Below are positions 13,301 through 14,274 of a stretch of DNA of 14,274 nt, piece by piece. Position 1 is the first letter of the stretch. Every line of letters starts with the position of its first letter. Under the pieces are notes generated by a model. The model did not search any database. It was not told the origin of the DNA and was given only the letters and a program-made list of their open reading frames with translations. The DNA comes from JANMDR01 sp031376425 (GTDB lineage Bacteria; Pseudomonadota; Gammaproteobacteria; Burkholderiales; Usitatibacteraceae). The position numbers and the translations under genes were made by a program. The stretch is from NCBI GenBank assembly GCA_031376425.1, contig JANMDR010000319.1:1-14274 (forward strand), given 5' to 3'.

Positions 13301-14274
13301 CTGCCGCGCACAAAAATCGGCAATTCAGGGTATTGCGCAATAGGTTTACTAGTATGGCCGATCACCACAAAGTGAATCGGCAGGGTGCGCCGCTTTGCAT
13401 CTTCTGCCATTTTTTGCAACACCCACAAGCCCTTTTCAGGTGTGAGGCCACCCAAAATCAGCACCTTCTTTGCATTTAAAATAGGCTGATGATTCCCATT
13501 AATAGGGCTTCCTGCAGGTGCTGCTGCTGACTCTAAATGCGCCCACACGGTGATTTTTGTTGCATCAAAACCCAACACCTCACACACTTTATTCACCACA
13601 CTGTGCGATGGTGAGATAATCCGCGCCGCGCTTTCCAGCAATGCTTTCATGCGCGCGCGCCACTGCGATAAATTAAGTTTCCATGCATGATTCGTGGCCG
13701 CTTCTTCAGCCAGCGTTACGTCCAAGCCACCACCATCATCCAAAAAGTAGCGTGGCGTGATGGGGAAATAATCATGCAGGGTAATATCCAGCGGTACGCA
13801 CAAGGTGGCTGCAAGCTCGCAAACCTGCACCGGTAGGCCATGTACATGATGTAGGTGCACGCGTGAAACTTGCAAGGATTGCAGTAATGCGACTAAGGCG
13901 TCGTAATCATCCTCGGCATCAAAATACGCGATAAACGCCTCACCTGCATTCGCAAACTGCAATTCCAACATGCCATTGGTGCTGCCTAAATCGCCTTGAC
14001 CTGGTCGCAACAACAGCACGTCGGCTTGCGCTTGGATGGCACTGACTAAATCGCGAATATGCTTTTCGGTGCCGCCACCCCAGTGATGGCTTAACATTAA
14101 AATTAGTGGCCGTAAACGTGGCAATGAGCCACGAAACTCAGCAGAAAGCCGCGCCAAATCAAGATTGGCACGATAAGGCCGCGCTGCGTCGTGCATAAAA
14201 TGTGTTGCGATAAGCTCACTATATTGCGGATGGCGTTCTTGCATAATTGCCTGTGCAGCGGCCTTGCCAACGGC
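10342..14274 (-). CDS. Three-domain glycosyltransferase GT4-GT2-GT4 (5' end cut by window edge)
   Basis: The frame stays open to the right edge, so the N-terminus is missing; numbering here starts at the Met at 14244 (1,300 residues). Residues about 45-425 are a GT4-type GT-B domain, with HHWGGGTEKHI (53-63), GGLTPEKGL (265-273) and PESFSFTLSRALSAGLP (340-356). In this motif the second Glu of the usual E-x7-E pair is replaced by Arg349. Residues about 478-572 are charged and coiled-coil-like, followed by FWRLTAPLRAL (577-587). Residues about 665-905 are a GT2 GT-A domain, with FSIIIPVYGQ, DDCSPEP, the NND metal motif (751-753), DYCSGACLMVP and YYEETD (850-855). Residues about 933-1300 are a second GT4 domain, with GGFRHPPN and SPLRYGAGVKGKVNIAMQYGVPVVA (1205-1229). 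There are no membrane segments, so it acts in the cytoplasm, probably adding several sugars to an O-antigen, exopolysaccharide or glycoprotein. Confidence 0.93.
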   Translation of the reverse strand, partial: AVGKAAAQAIMQERHPQYSELIATHFMHDAARPYRANLDLARLSAEFRGSLPRLRPLILMLSHHWGGGTEKHIRDLVSAIQAQADVLLLRPGQGDLGSTNGMLELQFANAGEAFIAYFDAEDDYDALVALLQSLQVSRVHLHHVHGLPVQVCELAATLCVPLDITLHDYFPITPRYFLDDGGGLDVTLAEEAATNHAWKLNLSQWRARMKALLESAARIISPSHSVVNKVCEVLGFDATKITVWAHLESAAAPAGSPINGNHQPILNAKKVLILGGLTPEKGLWVLQKMAEDAKRRTLPIHFVVIGHTSKPIAQYPELPIFVRGSFDDVNLANLIALEHADCVLFPSQIPESFSFTLSRALSAGLPIVAAHLGAFIERLKDVNNAQFVAWDASAEVWNAAILKVEQAPVTFLSEMGENADAYVAHYAARYAQQYLQPTTINTLKVSPASIAPRFLYAKKAPPNQGLSLSDLYVNGVLCGHNATKHVLSQRIVEVDAHLAQQYRVIDAIRSDVADFEASLRDRDAHIGNLNDQLDEAATEIQRCYEESAALNAQLAEVQNHYEDESAALTEERDAARAAFTGIENSRFWRLTAPLRALVQLFKGAKNKANDIRLSTKRLPRDAAIASQILREEGVVALGKRVQAKLMRSREAQPTALRTWALETAIAPLVVPCATIPKFSIIIPVYGQHLLTYTCLKSIVDTCAALSIEVIVQDDCSPEPASAALECVTGVRFVRNATNLGFLRSVNASVANARGEYLVILNNDTICTAGWLEAMAKTFTDFSKVGMVGVKLLYPNGILQEAGGMVWRDGSAWNVGRNQNPNLPEHNYVREVDYCSGACLMVPKALWNQLGGFDDRYAPAYYEETDLAFAMRAAGYKVIYQPRAEVVHFEGQTNGTDTSQGLKQYQVVNQKTFATKWRTQLQAHRINGMLPHLERDRQGNTAKRRVLVLDACMLTPDQDSGSLRMFEMLGQMQQLGCKVTFVASNLETRTPYTQDIQALGVEVRWHPYLSSITTLIEREGSSFDVIMLSRVTVACQFVDLVRQHAPHAKLIFDTVDLHFLRNERLAELETDANVKADILASAKKMREEELSIIEKSDITLVVSSVEQTLLQEIAPRATVKIVSNIHVNNPDEAGFAEREGILFIGGFRHPPNLDAITWYAEKVLPILRRDLPGVMTTCIGSNAPAALEKLEASDFHVAGFVQDIVPAYAATRISISPLRYGAGVKGKVNIAMQYGVPVVATLCSVEGMHLVDGEDVMVGDSPEAFAAAIVKAYTDAALWQRLRAGGHKNIDTYFSRNTARQMLAKVLDIRQ

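Noticed and set aside
1..14274. CRISPR arrays, tRNA or rRNA genes, insertion sequences, toxin-antitoxin or phage modules
   Set aside because: No spaced repeat array, cloverleaf, transposase, integrase or terminal inverted repeat pair was seen on either strand.

Overview
The window looks like chromosome of a Gram-negative gammaproteobacterium. The evidence is the exported MsrA and PhoD-type proteins with classical signal peptides, Shine-Dalgarno sites of the AGGAG type, moderate GC content, and a DUF817 / DUF3147 / PhzF / TetR gene set. A Cellvibrio-like member of the Cellvibrionales fits the protein style, but that placement is a guess from memory and was not computed. I see no rRNA, tRNA, CRISPR array, insertion sequence, integrase or phage gene. 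Every gene except the phzF-like one is on the minus strand, so the reading order is from right to left.

Left part (1-4040): a signalling block. Three paralogous OmpR-type response regulators (952-1674, 1883-2623, 3214-3921) lie in tandem. Each is followed by a hairpin that could end its transcript, and each has a candidate -10 element of its own, so they look like three single-gene units rather than one operon. Downstream, and cut by the left edge, is an exported LysM + FecR protein (1-685). No histidine kinase is visible; the partner sensor is either beyond the left edge or elsewhere. The 548-bp gap before the middle regulator gene is the largest non-coding stretch.

Middle part (4041-8960): a TetR-type repressor with a cytoplasmic TPR protein downstream (4907-5713 and 4089-4856). 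Next is an apparent msrA-phoD-like operon (7262-7918 and 5819-7207), whose 54-nt junction holds a ten-codon mini-ORF overlapping the phoD start codon and a hairpin covering that start. The phzF-like gene (8039-8908) is transcribed divergently from msrA.

Right part (8961-14274): two integral membrane proteins of unknown function, DUF817 and DUF3147, then a very large glycosyltransferase (at least 1,310 residues, open at the right edge) built as GT4 - coiled coil - GT2 - GT4. It probably works on a surface polysaccharide or glycoprotein. A 39-bp near-perfect palindrome separates the glycosyltransferase stop from the DUF3147 start and leaves only 24 nt upstream of that start.

The points most worth a second look are the array of three response regulators without a kinase beside a LysM-FecR protein, the msrA-phoD junction, the long leader of the middle response regulator, and the three-domain glycosyltransferase whose first GT4 domain lacks the usual second glutamate.
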